Shown here in pieces: positions 1 through 11,635 of a stretch of 64,000 nt of DNA (position 1 is its first letter; each line of letters opens with the position of its first letter). Under the pieces are notes generated by a model. It was not told where the DNA came from, made no database searches, and worked only from the letters and a program-made list of their open reading frames with translations. The position numbers and the translations under genes were made by a program. Source of the DNA: Bidens hawaiensis (taxonomy: Eukaryota > Streptophyta > Magnoliopsida > Asterales > Asteraceae); NCBI GenBank assembly GCA_021521415.1, contig JAIQDT010000001.1, forward strand, positions 4,774,001 to 4,838,000, written 5' to 3'.

Positions 1-142
1 TCTTTCATAATCGAAGTCCATAATCCATATCCATTTAACCCAACACTAGCCCAACTCGTATTCTATTTCTCTAAACTGATAACGACCCACTATAAAATAG
101 ACGATATTTATTCTATTAATAAAACCGAAATTAGGATGTTAC
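1..142 (-). mobile_element. LTR end of a Ty3/gypsy-type retrotransposon, cut by window start
   Basis: Read on the minus strand, this stretch begins at 142 with TGTAACATCC, a TG-type LTR start. It then carries a block (GCTAGTGTTGGGT followed by an ATGGATATGG-like stretch) that also occurs just inside the solo LTR at 5930-8343, which lies in the opposite orientation. The two belong to one LTR family but are clearly diverged. The candidate target-duplication copy next to it is ATAGT (143-147); its partner lies outside the window. Confidence 0.6.
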
Positions 143-840
143 AATAGTGTTTTTTAAAAAATTTATAACTGATATCCCATGAATGGTTATGATCAAAAAT
201 GAAGTTAATTACTCCAATTTGAAGCGAGTCTTGAAACTGGGATTCAATATTCTTCTTTGAAACAACCTGTTAGGAAAATACGAAAATATTAATCAATGTT
301 AAATCCATTTTAATATAAATTTATAAAAGTCAGTATTAAATGAAAACAAAGAATCCGAATTTTACCAATTTATCACTCATTCTATTATGGTCGTATAAAA
401 CAAATGCCTGTCGATGCCCAGTACAAATGGCCTTCTTGGAAGGAGTTCTAAGTAACCATCTACTTTCATCTTCAAATAAAATAAAAACAAGCCGTTGATA
501 AGGACGAATCTTCAAAGAAAACATTAGATCAGTGAATCCATAACCAAAAGAAATAGATTTATCATTTTTTTAACTCCACTGTCAATGATCCTTTGTAATG
601 ATGAATTTCAATGGTTTTCGGGAACCCTTTAAATATAATAGAATTTTGCTGGACAAATTCTTTTGGAATTTCTTAATAACAAAATTAAAACTTACAAAAA
701 TTAGATACTGCATGCTTATTGAAAAATGTTATTATGGAGTTAAAAAATAACCTGATTCGGTAATTTGGGATCTTCGATAAGCATGACAAAAGAGGTTGTC
801 ATTATCAACATATTCTTTCTACATGAAACACCATAATTTA
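143..840 (-). pseudogene. Broken B3-domain (REM-like) gene fragment
   Basis: On the minus strand an exon ending about 752 (donor GT) is followed by an exon starting at 671 with IPKEFVQQNSIIF, the usual opening of a plant B3 DNA-binding domain. The frame breaks in a run of seven A near 570-577. In the shifted frame the rest of a B3-like fold follows (FGYGFTDLMFSLK, then LVFILFEDESRW) down to about 336. A further possible exon lies around 180-275, and an LTR abuts at 142. B3 proteins are plant nuclear DNA-binding factors. The match is by motif pattern only; the frameshift and the truncation by the LTR make this a pseudogene. It lies on the same strand as the three-B3 pseudogene at 12467-13930. 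Confidence 0.5.
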
Positions 841-1684
841 AATATAAGATATTAGTTATTGACAAATTAATCTTCAAAATATAATAACTATAAGAATCGG
901 CAGAACTTAATTATACATTACAAATAGCAAAAGTAGAAATCAAGGAAAGGAGGCATACATGAACGACGGCAGGAAGAAGGTCAATGTTAAACCTAAAATA
1001 TGTTTCGTGATTTATGAATCTTTTAAAATAATAGTCTAACTTAAGTAATAGGAGGTAATTGAAGAAAATATAATTCTTGAAGAATCATTTTTAGTTAAGA
1101 AATTAAACACATTTATTTGTTACTTAAAATAAAATTCGTAATAACTAACATATGAAAATATAAAACATATATGGTTACATTAAGCTAATAGTTGTTGCTG
1201 GTTTGTTACAAAATATTATCAAATTACCTTAGATAAACATTCAAACTTAAAATTTACAATAACTAAAATTAAACAGTACCAACAAAAGACATTAACCAAA
1301 CAACTAAACAGGTTCTTTATATTAAAACATCAGCAACACCTTCAAAACTTATGCCAACACAAACTTCAAATTCCTAACCACCTGAAAAAATACAAAAAAA
1401 AATAAAAAAATTCATTAAAACTAATTTTAACATAACAACATGTTTAATAATGAATAACATCTAAGGATTGTTACTAAGTCTAAAAAATTGTTATCTATAT
1501 AATTCTTTTATTAAATCTATGAACAATATGTAATGTAAAGTATTAATATATTACCTTTTACTTCCTAAACGGACAACAAAGTTTCGGAACAACAATCATA
1601 ATAAGTTTGATAGTGTAAAAAGGTCTTTAACATCTACTACTTGTATTAAATATAACAACAATACGTAAAGAGTTATATTTTACC
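841..1684. other. AT-rich stretch, no gene seen
   Basis: Low-complexity AT-rich DNA with many short A and T runs. I see no convincing ORF, splice structure, RNA gene or repeat with clear ends. Confidence 0.5.
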
Positions 1685-1711
1685 TTAATCTTCGTCATCA
1701 GACTCCAAATT

Positions 1712-2110
1712 TTAGGGAAAATCATCATAATCACTCTCATAATTAGAACATTCTTCTAACCATTTGACCTTCGAACTAACCTCAGCTTCGAGCTCAATAT
1801 GCGCAAGTTCTTTTCTTGCATTTGCTAACTTTAACACGTCAAGCTCCCTCAACATCACCAAATCATCACACGACAATAGTTGTTTCGGCTTAAAATTCTT
1901 ATACTCTCCATTCTCAAACCATATAACAACCTTGTTTTGATAAGGGTAAAAGAACCACTCGGTTACATGTTCATAAGGTAAAACCTCTTGATAAAGATCA
2001 TGAAAGAAATCATGTAAAACATTAATCAAATTAGTTTCTTCTTGACATGGCAAATTCTTCCTAAGACCGATCTGATGTATCTGATGCTTAAACTGATTAT
2101 CGAACAACAT
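1712..2110 (-). CDS. Hypothetical 132-aa protein, possibly a single surviving exon
   Basis: I do not recognise this ORF. It starts with MLFDNQFKHQ, has an aromatic-rich centre (HVTEWFFYPYQNKVVIWF), a helical stretch (LVMLRELDVLKLANARKE) and an acidic tail. The tail reads on past the TAA stop for eight more codons (NLESDDED) to another TAA at 1685-1687, so the first stop may be a nonsense mutation. It is flanked by AT-rich DNA, between a B3 fragment and the Helitron helicase, on the same strand as both. The composition looks like genuine coding sequence, but I assign no function. It could be a gene piece carried by the Helitron. Confidence 0.35.
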   Translation of the reverse strand: MLFDNQFKHQIHQIGLRKNLPCQEETNLINVLHDFFHDLYQEVLPYEHVTEWFFYPYQNKVVIWFENGEYKNFKPKQLLSCDDLVMLRELDVLKLANARKELAHIELEAEVSSKVKWLEECSNYESDYDDFP

Positions 2111-2682
2111 TACTGATTCAATATTAACGTTGTTAAATTTCTAAAGACAAATTGATACTTACGGAATACTTGACAAAACCTCCAGTTCATAATCGTTGTC
2201 ATTATTGAAGTTTAGGTATGTTGCTTCAAGTTAATAATTTTAAAGAAGAAGAAGATAAAGAGGATTAAAATGGAAAATAACAAAATTGATATAAGAAATG
2301 ACGGTTGTAGTGTTCCAAGACAAGTATTAATGATGAAATATATCTATTTATCATAATGTATAGTTAGCCTATAGTTATTAATATTTAATTAAATATTTTG
2401 ATAAATATCTTAAACATTTTACATTTAAAAGTAAATATTAAAAAGCTAACTTATAAAACGAATTTTAAGAAAACAGTTTTATATCCGGTAAATTTGTTTA
2501 TAATATTAAAAATAACAAATTATATATAACTAAATAAACAAATGAAATAAAGGATACCAAAAAGATATTACACAAAACAAGTTAAGAACAAATTTTGTAA
2601 AGTATAAAACAAAATAAATTACATTATAACCCTTACATTTATTTTTAGATTCCAAATTAAATTACAAATGAAAGTTAAACAA
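2111..2682. other. AT-rich stretch downstream of the Helitron helicase
   Basis: I looked here for the Helitron 3' terminus on the minus strand (hairpin followed by CTRR and a host T) and found none. No other feature is visible. Confidence 0.4.
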
Positions 2683-4490
2683 TTAACAATCTATGTTTGC
2701 AAAAATCTCCTTGTAAACAACATTTGTTGTTTTGTTTATAAGCTTTGATTTTTTGTCGAATATCACTAACTTAATACCATCTCTAGTCTTCACTCTTGAC
2801 AAAGCAACATATAGCTGACCGTGAGAAAATACTGGATCTTTAAGATACAATCCAACTCTTGACAATGATTGACCTTGACTCTTGTTGATTGTCATGGCAA
2901 AACATACGGCTATAGGAAACTGTTTTCTTCTTAATTTGAAGGGAAGTTTCTTATCAGTTGGTGTAAAACTTACTTGACTAATTAGAGTGCGGTATCCGAT
3001 ATTCGTACTAGAGACAACTTTTGCTTTGATTACACGCCTACCGAGACTAACAGCTTGAAGCCGCGTTCCATTACATAGACCCTTTTTATGATTAATATTC
3101 CTTAACAGCATGATGGGAACACCAACTTTAAGACACAACCTATGATTAGGCATTCCAGACATCTTTAAACCATTTAACAAATCAGGGGAATACAACTGTG
3201 GATCAACAGCGTCGGAAACGTCTTCAGATTCAGCCAAACTGTCGGAACTTAAATACTGGACTTCGTCACCAGGAAAAAGGGCTAACATACGGTCGTTAAT
3301 TTCTTGACCCACCTCATTCAAAGGTGCAAGCAGAGCGCAGTCCTGAAAGTAAGTAAGTTCGTTGAATCTATTTAATATATCAGGATATACAAACCTTATT
3401 AAATCACCAATCGGATCAACTGAGTTCAATATCAACAGATCATCTGGAATATCAATAATCGATTCTCCGTCATTTGGACCACCGAGTGTTCCTTGACCTA
3501 TGTGTAACAGCTAGTCCACAAACTCTTTGATGTTTTCAATGTCTGAAAATCGACATCCAACTGTAAGCCTCATGTTCCTAGTTAGTTTAAGAACCTTATA
3601 CTTAGACCAGATATAAGAAGAATTGATGCAAGCATTGACACATTCACTTCTGGTACCGTTAGTTACAACGGGCAAAATTTGACGAAAATCACCACCAAAA
3701 ACAACAACCTTACCTCCAAAAAGTGATTCGGAAGTATTTGCAGAATCACCATTCATAACATCCTTTAAAGTTCTGTCTAAAGCTTCAAAAGCATGCTTAT
3801 GAATCATTGGTGCCTCATCCCAAATTATCAAGCTTGTTTGTCTCAATAACTCATAGACGTCGGTATTTCCTTTAACCTAATTATAAGAAAAAATAAATAC
3901 ATAACGTAACCTTTTTAAAGTGAATTTATATTCGAATAACAAATAAAACGATATATAATAAAAGAAACTAATAATATTAAAAGTATAAAAAATTATTTTG
4001 TAATATTACCGGACAGATGGAATCTTCGGTCAAATTGATGGGTATCAAAAATCTCGAATGTGTTGTTCTTCCACCCTCCAAGAGCAAAGAAGCAATCCCG
4101 CTTGAAGCAACATTCAACACAACTTCTCCCTTTGCTCTTATAGATGCAGATAATGTCTTCCACAAATAAGTTTTTCCAGTACCACCGTAACCATACACAA
4201 AAAACACGCCACCTTTTTTTATCAACCAATGCGTTCATTATTTCATTATAAACCCCTCTCTGTTCATCAGTTAACGAATCATATAGATGATTAAATTCGT
4301 TATTCATTGTCTCTGTATCATATGAAAGCTCTTCCACCATCAACGAATTAGTTGCTCTTGAAATTGTTTCTATATCTGGAAAAGGCATTTGTTGATGTCT
4401 TCTAAGACTTGAGTTGTTGCAAATTAAAAAATTTTCAATTTCAAGGAGTGCTAAGTTTTTTAGCTGCTGTTCACTAAGAATCAAACCTGA
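2683..4490 (-). pseudogene. Helitron PIF1-like DNA helicase region
   Basis: This is the C-terminal helicase module, which in Helitrons unwinds the donor strand during rolling-circle transposition. Walker A (GYGGTGKTYLW) is at about 4163-4195 and Walker B (LIIWDEAP) near 3810. Then come FGGDFRQILPVV, the LLRNINHKKGLCNGTR block, and the C-terminal TINKSQGQSL and GQLYVALSRVKTR motifs. It ends in IFANIDC with a stop at 2683. Defects seen: a one-base insertion in an A run near 4215 puts Walker A out of frame with the upstream exon, and a TAG replaces the usual Trp codon in FVD-stop-LLHIG near 3509. An intron is likely between about 4010 and 3860. Confidence 0.85.
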
Positions 4491-4539
4491 AATGAAATTA
4501 ATAATGAAATAAAATTAATTATAAAATTAAAATAAACAT

Positions 4540-5929
4540 AAATCTTACCAGGGTTGTTTTGATCTTTTTGTTGTTTGTATAGAATATCGTCAACTAAAAG
4601 TTGCCAAGTACTTTCCCAAACAAAATGAGGTCTAGATAAACTATAAGTAATCAACATTGTAGCAAATAAATTCCTTAAATAATATCCGCTAGAAGTGTGA
4701 CTTGCTTCTTCAATTGCTTCTATGTATTCCTTATCATCATCTAAAAGACCTCTTTTGTAACATGCATCTCGAAACGTTTCACAAACAACTCCATCAACTG
4801 TTCGAATATCTTCAAAACATTGAGGCCCGTTAACCTTATTTAAAAATATTCTTAGATAGTAAGCTTCGTCGAATGCGGCTGGAACAGCATGAACTCTACC
4901 GATTGCAAAACCCTTCTGCCGAGGTTCCCATTTACGACCTTTTTTTTCAAACATACCTTGTTGGAAACTCAGCATACGTGAGAGTCTTTGCAAGGTCATA
5001 CGTCTTATTACATTCAAACCAACCGGTAAACATGGAAGAAGCATTGGTTGTTTTGTTTAAAATATCTTTAATATCTTCGTTCGCACCATATATTACCTGC
5101 CGTTCACCGGGTAAATGAAAAGCAAGCCTCATAACAGACGGAAACCTATAATGCACGTCAAATCCGAAAATCCTCCATGCAGCCTCGCATGCAGACACAT
5201 ATCTGCAATCATAAAACGCTTTGATTTCATCTAAATTAGGATCTTGGTTATCACCATTGTTATTTTGTACAAGAGAAATTGTTGCTCTGTCTGGACCCTT
5301 ATTAATGTATTTAAACAAATACTTTATAGATCCGTCTTGATTGCACCACTCAACGTTAACATGTGCTTGAAATTTCTTTATTGAGTCTTGTTGTATGGGA
5401 CGACAGTTCTATTATCCATCGATATATCTGACTTAACAACATATTGACCGTTATCTCTTCTTTTGTATACCGGAAAACCGTTTGAATCAACAACTGTCTC
5501 ATCATTTAAAATTTTTGGAAAATTCTTTGAGCATCTTTTGTTTACCATGCAGGTGCATTTCTGGTTAGCATCACCACATGGACCATGAATCATATGATCA
5601 GATACAAGCTTGTATAGGTCTGGATCACTGTCTTTGTTTGGTATCTCTGCAGAAATAAATTTATCTACATCTTTTGGATTATGAATCTTGCTACCTGGAT
5701 GAAAAAATATGCAAATATGGGCATGCGGTAGACCCCTTTTTTGAAATTCTATCGTGTAAACAGCAGCAATAAAGATAATAAAAATTATTTTCAACAACAA
5801 TTAAATATTATTAAGATTTATAACATACAAGTAGGTATTCTATTATAATTGTATATTCATAGAATTAAATAAAATTACCTGCTTGAACCTTTCCAAACAA
5901 AGACTTATCCTTCACCAATTTTATCATTG
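4540..5929 (-). pseudogene. Helitron Rep HUH/Y2 region and linker
   Basis: This is the catalytic part of the rolling-circle initiator. The HUH metal-binding motif is visible as GLPHAHICIF (His-Ala-His codons at about 5717-5725), and the catalytic-tyrosine block as KYLFKYINKG (about 5298-5331). Cys-rich CGDANQKCTCMVNKRC lies between them. Downstream comes the conserved GFAIGRVHAVP and AYYLRIFLN block. A one-base loss near 5397 shifts the frame between VVPYNKTQ and KFQAHVNVEW. A missing G near 4942 turns the expected Trp into TGA in the FPTRYV region. The exon start near 5775 lacks an AG acceptor where one is expected (CTG in place of CAG), which may be another lesion. The exon piece 5881-5929 continues across the LTR insertion. 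Confidence 0.8.
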
Positions 5930-6625
5930 TGTAACATCCCGAAATTTCCAAAATGATATTAATTATATTACTTAATAATAGAGGGAAAGTTTACTCGGGT
6001 TATCGGGAAATAAATAAATAGAGTAGGAGTTGGTATGGGTCAGGCTAGTGTTGGGTAATGGATATGGGTTATGGACCTGGGTTATGAAAGAAGGAAGGAG
6101 AGTCCATGGGCTAGCCCATGATCCCTAAATATAAATACCATTAACCACCATTTAATCATCATTCTCACATATTCCATACACACACACCCAAAACATACAC
6201 AACCCAAACCAAGATCCGAAGGCGAAAACCCGAGCTTGTTGGTGCTGGAACGTTGTGACGGACCAAAACAACATCAAGGCTTAATCGTGATCGTAGTTCG
6301 ACTCGTTCAAGGTACGTTTATAGTTAGAAATCGTTCGTATTGGTTCGGGTTGATTTGAGAAATGATAGATCTGAGTTTGTATGGTAAAAACGAATCCAAC
6401 AAAGCTAATCTTACTGAAAATGGTTAAGATTTGATGGGTTAATCGATTGATAAAAGAACCCGTAACCTAGATGCCTAAATCGCACCCCTTAAACATCGAT
6501 GTTAGGTCGATTTGATGGTTGGGGTTTGTAGGCGCTGGTCAGACGATCCCGTGGGTACCTAAATCGAGTTATTTGGTTAAGAAACGAAGGTGATTAAGGG
6601 ATTTAAGAACGAACAGTAGCTGCAG

Positions 6626-6850
6626 ACGACAACTTCGCCTGCAAGCTAAGTTCGCCTGATGAACTTCGCCTGCAAGCAAAGTACGCCTGATGACAACTTC
6701 GCCTAAAGCCAAGTTCGCCTGATGACAACTTCGCCTAAAGCGAAGTTCGCCTGATGACAACTTCGCCTAAAGCCAAGTTCGCCTGATGACAACTTCGCCT
6801 AAAGCTAAGTTCGCCTAAGGTTTAACTTCGCCTAAAGTCAAGTTCGATTA
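6626..6850 (+). repeat. Tandem repeat, about 32-bp unit, inside solo LTR
   Basis: At least six imperfect copies built from ACTTCGCCTAAAGC and AAGTTCGCCTGATGAC. The copies alternate between the two half-units, so the true period is about 32 bp. Confidence 0.8.
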
Positions 6851-7454
6851 GAAAATAGATTAAAAACGATAAGTAAAAGTAAGCTAATACTAGGCCACCA
6901 GATTAGATCAGGCGAGTATTGATACGTGTAACTTATACAGTCAGCCGAGCTCAGTTAAAGAAGGGATTTACAACTATCAGAGGAAGAAGCAGAGTTCAGG
7001 TGAGTTTCTAGCCCCATTCCTTGTTATGTTTTCGGGGCTGTGTGTATACTCGATGTGTTGTTAATACATTTATCCTAAGTGATAAGTGTATGCCATATGT
7101 GATATATGTGATGGATATGAATGATTGCTTGTCGGTACGCGAACGATCTTCAGATATTGCGCGTACTGTCAGGTTAAAAATAAAGGTACGAATATTATAT
7201 ATCGAAGATGTATGAATATTACAAATGAATACTTGTCGGGGCGTGAATGATCTTCGGATATTGCACGTAACGACAAGGGGTATGGTTGTTAAATGAAGGA
7301 TGTAAAGAACGCCTAGAATGTTTTTATGCTATGATGTAATTATTGTATATGTGAAGTATGTGTATACAGGTACACGAATGGTATGTGAGTTCTACGTTCG
7401 ACATAGTAAGTTAGGATGGAAAATCCCTCTAACTTTTGTTGGACATAGACTTGG

Positions 7455-7890
7455 CAGGTGATGGCGTAGTTAAGGACTGCGTGCCTTATACGTGATGTAG
7501 ATGATAGATGTAAACGTAGATAGAGACGGTAGGCCTTATACGTGTTATAGGAGATAGACGCCAACGCAGATAAGGACGGCGGACCTTATACGTAACGTAG
7601 ATAAGGACTGCGGACCTTATACGTAATGTAGATAGGCGTCAGCACAGGAAAGGACTGTGGACCTTACACGTGCTTTAGCATGGTGGGAGGACTGCGGACC
7701 TCGTACGTGCTATGAATTAGGTTGCAACATAGGGAAGGATCGTGGACCTTGTACGTGTTGTGGATGTATGATGGTATAGGGAAGGATCGCGGACCTTGTA
7801 CGTACCATGAATGGTGAACATAGGTAAGGACGGCGGACCTTTTACGTGTTCACGACCTTGAGTACAGGTATAGACGGCGGACTATGAACG
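7455..7890 (+). repeat. Degenerate minisatellite inside solo LTR
   Basis: About ten diverged copies of AAGGACTGCGGACCTTATAC followed by GTG, with variable spacers of about 10-30 bp. Late copies read GGACCTTGTACGTG and GGACCTTTTACGTG. Confidence 0.75.
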
Positions 7891-8343
7891 TACTCTCGGT
7901 AGACTGAGGTTAGTGATTGTAGATATGTATGTACGTATGGTAGTAAGTATGTATGTAGAACAGAAGGGTAATTGGTTAAGTATGGATACGTATCTTCAGA
8001 TATGTATGTATGTGTATGTATTGTGTGGCGTCCGATTAACTAGAACTCACTCAGCGTAGCTGACTTTTAGTATGCACGCAGGTGAGTAGAATGAGACAGC
8101 TAGCTTGAGCAGGCACATGGTGGGCGAATAGGAGACTGGCATCTGAAGACTCAAGATGTTTTAGTGTAAATGACGTTTATTTTGAAAGACAAGAATGTTT
8201 AATTAAGGCAAGTTTTGGATTGCTGTAACGTTTCATGAAAGTTTTTATATTCCGTGAAAGTTTTAATGAACTCTGATTTGTACGAATTGTGTTTATGAGT
8301 AAATCCGACGCTAAAGTAGGGCTACCGGGTTCGGGGCCTTACA

Positions 8344-9556
8344 CATTGCATCAAGCTTGACCTTGAATAGCCGACATAATATATCAGGTCTATCTTCCGA
8401 GTTTAAGTTTTTATCCTTAAGAAATCTTTTAACTTCTGGCCAATTGGGATTACATGTTATGGTTATGAAAAAATCGGGATAGCCAAACCATCTACAAAGA
8501 CACATAGCGTCTAGATAATTTTGCATCATATATCTTGTACCACCGGTAAACGAAGATGGTAGAAAAACACGTTGACCAGCTGTTGAAACATTAGTATTTC
8601 CAACAGCTTGCATACCTTGTAAACTTTGGTAAGTATCGCACCTAAGTTCATGTTGTTTACCTCTTATAAAATGTAATCTTTGAGCCTCAATCATCGTATA
8701 TTTATCAACTAAAATTTGCTGATACAAACGCCTACCATTTAACATAGTTGAAAACGTATTTGGCCGATCTTGAATACGATAAGCAAAAAACTCATGCATT
8801 GTAAGCTTCTTGCGTGCTGCGGTTGATGAAGACGAAACATTCTTATGAAGAATATTAACCTGATAACCATCCTCACCAAAAGGATGAAATAACGGGTATT
8901 GAAGAGGTGTATAAGATGGATGAAGTTCACTGATACGCTTTAACGAACCAGACTTCTTTGTAACAATTATATCTCGGTTGTCAACAGCGTCACCAATATC
9001 GCCAACAATTAAAGCAGCAACTTTAGAACTGGATGGTAAGTTATATTGTCTGCCATCATGCTGTCTTGTTCCAATAATACGCAACTTCAAAACTAGTTGT
9101 GGGTTTTCTTCAAAACAATCTCGTACCATTCGATAAGCTTGGACCAAATGATTATTTGAATCTAACATTGTCTTCAAATAATTAATAATATGCTTTTCTT
9201 GGTGATCGACTTTTGAATCATTTTCACTGACAATAAAAACAAAATTTATTTATTGATCAAATACAAATAAAATTAAACTAAAAGAAAAATATGATAAATA
9301 AAGTAGAAGAATAAAGTGAAGGTATTTACCCAAATACACTTTGACGATTTGAAATCTCGTTTTCCGTGTCATAAATGTAAAGTTGAGAAAACTGTGCTTT
9401 ACGTCCATCTACCGGTAAAAGACCTCCTAAAAAATGATAGTTTTCACCGCTAAGTCGAAAAGTATAAGGAGCATTGCCTCTATTTATGGAATGGTCAATC
9501 TTTCCTCCCATAGACGTAAAAGAAAACATAGAATTGAAACGTCTAATGTTTTTCAA
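8344..9556 (-). pseudogene. Helitron N-terminal Rep-associated region
   Basis: This is the part of the Helitron protein just before the HUH motif. Readable blocks include RLSGENYHFLGGLLP and YIYDTENEISNR (about 9340-9450), then after an intron (about 9226-9325) RIIGTRQHDGRQYNLP, LQYPLFHPFGEDGY, RLHFIRGKQHELRCDTYQ and PDFFITITCNPNWPE, the last being the first conserved Rep motif. The ORF runs into the LTR after KLDAM at 8344 and resumes at 5929 on the far side in the same frame, so the insertion is in an exon. Confidence 0.85.
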
Positions 9557-11635
9557 GAAGTACTTGCTGATTGCTGTTTCACCACGAAATAATTGAAGAT
9601 AACTTTCATCTGGTTGTATAAGATCGGGAAGTTCGACTTTTCCATTATAACAACAAAGGGAAAAAGCTCATTCTTCATTAAAACTGCTTGGTCTGTTAAC
9701 TTCGGCTCTCCACAACAATGCATTGAAACTTGGACACATAACGTCTTGATTTCCATGATCAAGATATTCTACAAAATAATATACCATGATATGTAGTTAC
9801 TTCGTGTAGATAAACACATAATAATTGATTGAAAGAAAATTAGGAAATATATAATATACCTGATGATATTCCTTTATAAACATCTAAAACATTTTGATAA
9901 CCAACAAATGTTGCATGTTCATTTAAATCAGCCATAGGTATAGGTACTATAGGAGTTCTTTTTCTTGACCTTCTACGAACGGTTCTAGATGACTCAGGAA
10001 TATCATCAACAACACAAGACGCGTTTGAACCTTCTTGAACATTACTTCCAAATATACGACCTGTTAATAATTAAATCAATAAAAGTAATTATAAAGGTAG
10101 TAAAAATTATTTCGACAAATATACATTTAAAAAAATTAGACAACCATTAGCATGTAATAAATTGATTTATTTAAAAAAAATTAAAAATGATAATAATACT
10201 TATAAGGAAAAAAATATACCTGAAGAGGTATTTTGTAGACCACTTTGGTTCATGTGAAGTGAAGCAGTTTTTTTGGCATCTAAAATTGATCTTCTTTCTT
10301 TCCTTTTGGACGCAGAAGAGATGACAACTCTTGTACATGTTTCAGGATCTTCAAATTAAATATAACAATATAAATATTTAAGACTACGAAAGTGTTTAAA
10401 AAGAAATGAAATAATTTAAAAGAGTATATGTAGTTATGTGAAATACATTTAAATACTTACCGTTGTTTACTACATTTGGATTTGTTGATGGAGACACATT
10501 CTTCTTATTCGATTGTAAACTCGTTACTTGTGTTGACGTGGTAATACTTCGCAAAGTGTCGAAGATTCGATTAACTGTATCATTTTACATATTAAACATA
10601 AACATGAGAAAGAATAATTGATAACCAAAATATATAGTGAACAAAAATTTATTAACATACCAGGGACACAAGAATTTAGGGATGAATGTATTGTATGCGG
10701 ATTAGAATTTGCAAGAGATGATAAACTGGCAATTTTTTTCTGGACATAAAATCGGTCTATTAGAACCACCTGAATTAAAAGACAGTAAAATTTAGTTTTC
10801 TTTTCCAAAAATGTTTTACTATAAAATAATAACTTATTATACTTTACATACTCGGGATTTGGTTGGTGTTGTAATTTGAAAACGGATTTCCGTTTAAATG
10901 ATATGGTAGCGTGGCAATCGGTGTTGCTTGATAATACATGTAATTGGTATCATTGGAAATGGTAGACAATGGTGAATGTTTACTTTGGTATAAATTGAAA
11001 CATCAATTAATTAATAAATTACAATTATTGGTTAATTAAAAAGAAATATAAAACCTATATCATTGCTTAATTTTAAGAAACAAATAAACAAAACATAGCC
11101 TACCAGAGGAGTTATTCTTTACACCAACTGAAGCAGTTCTTTTAGCATCTAAAATTAATCGTCTTTCTTTTCGTTTGGAAGCCGAATGATTCACAAATGG
11201 TGAACATGTTTGAGGGTCTTGAAATTACAAAGATAATAATATCAATATTTAAGCAAAGTATATAGTATATTTTTTGAGTATAATTTATTTATATACTAAC
11301 CGTTGTTTTGTACATTCGAAGAGTGTACATTTGAAGTTTCAATGTGGTTTCGGTTTAAATGATATGGTAGACCTAGAATGGGTGTTTGTTGATAATCCAT
11401 GAGATTTGCATTACTGGAAATGGAAGACAATGGTAATCGTTGACTTTGTACTACATCATAAAGATATTATAGATTACAAAAATCACATTATTGGTTATTT
11501 AAACAAAATATAAACAATATAAAATTATTTAAGTGGATATAATAAACTGTAATTTTATAACATACCAACGTTAGTTAGCTTATTTTGAGAAGATGATGAC
11601 GCTTCCTTTTTTCTTTTATTTTTGGATGTGGACAT
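9557..11635 (-). pseudogene. Helitron N-terminal leader exons
   Basis: An ATG at 11633-11635 opens MSTSKNKRKKEASSSSQNK. It is followed by a run of short exons separated by AT-rich introns down to about 9870, then an exon at about 9545-9770. Two exon types recur: a Lys/Arg-rich one (SASKRKERRLILDAKRTAS near 11110-11215 and a near copy near 10225-10360) and a Ser/Tyr-rich one (LPLSSISSNANLMDYQQTP near 11330-11450 and a relative near 10860-10990). This suggests internal exon duplication. The exon at 9545-9770 carries the conserved SLCCYNGKVELP block, preceded by an in-frame TGA near 9655. Exon edges are read by eye. Confidence 0.55.

Larger units (their letters stand above)
5930..8343 (+). mobile_element. 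Solo LTR (2414 bp) inserted in the Helitron, 5-bp TSD
   Basis: The unit begins TGTAACATCCCG and ends GGGGCCTTACA, and is flanked by identical CATTG copies at 5925-5929 and 8344-8348. TG/CA ends plus a 5-bp duplication define an LTR inserted by an integrase. No internal domains are present, so it is a solo LTR left by LTR-LTR recombination. A TATA-like ATATAAATA lies near 6128, which puts transcription on the plus strand. The 3' end matches the start of the LTR at 34797 in inverted orientation, so the two are one family. Confidence 0.9.
2683..11635 (-). mobile_element. Degenerate Rep/helicase Helitron, interrupted by a solo LTR
   Basis: This is a rolling-circle transposon gene on the minus strand. 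In order of translation it has several short low-complexity exons (11635 to about 9870), the Helitron N-terminal region, the HUH and two-tyrosine Rep motifs, and a PIF1-type helicase ending at 2683. At least three frameshifts (near 5397, 4942 and 4215), two in-frame stops (near 9655 and 3510) and a 2414-bp LTR insertion disable it. Neither terminus (5' TC, 3' CTRR) could be placed, so the interval given is the coding extent only. B3-domain fragments lie on both sides on the same strand, so the element may have carried them or may have inserted among them. Confidence 0.85.

Noticed and set aside
2111..2682. 3' terminus of the first Helitron
   Set aside because: No CTRR with a preceding hairpin could be read on the minus strand here or further left.
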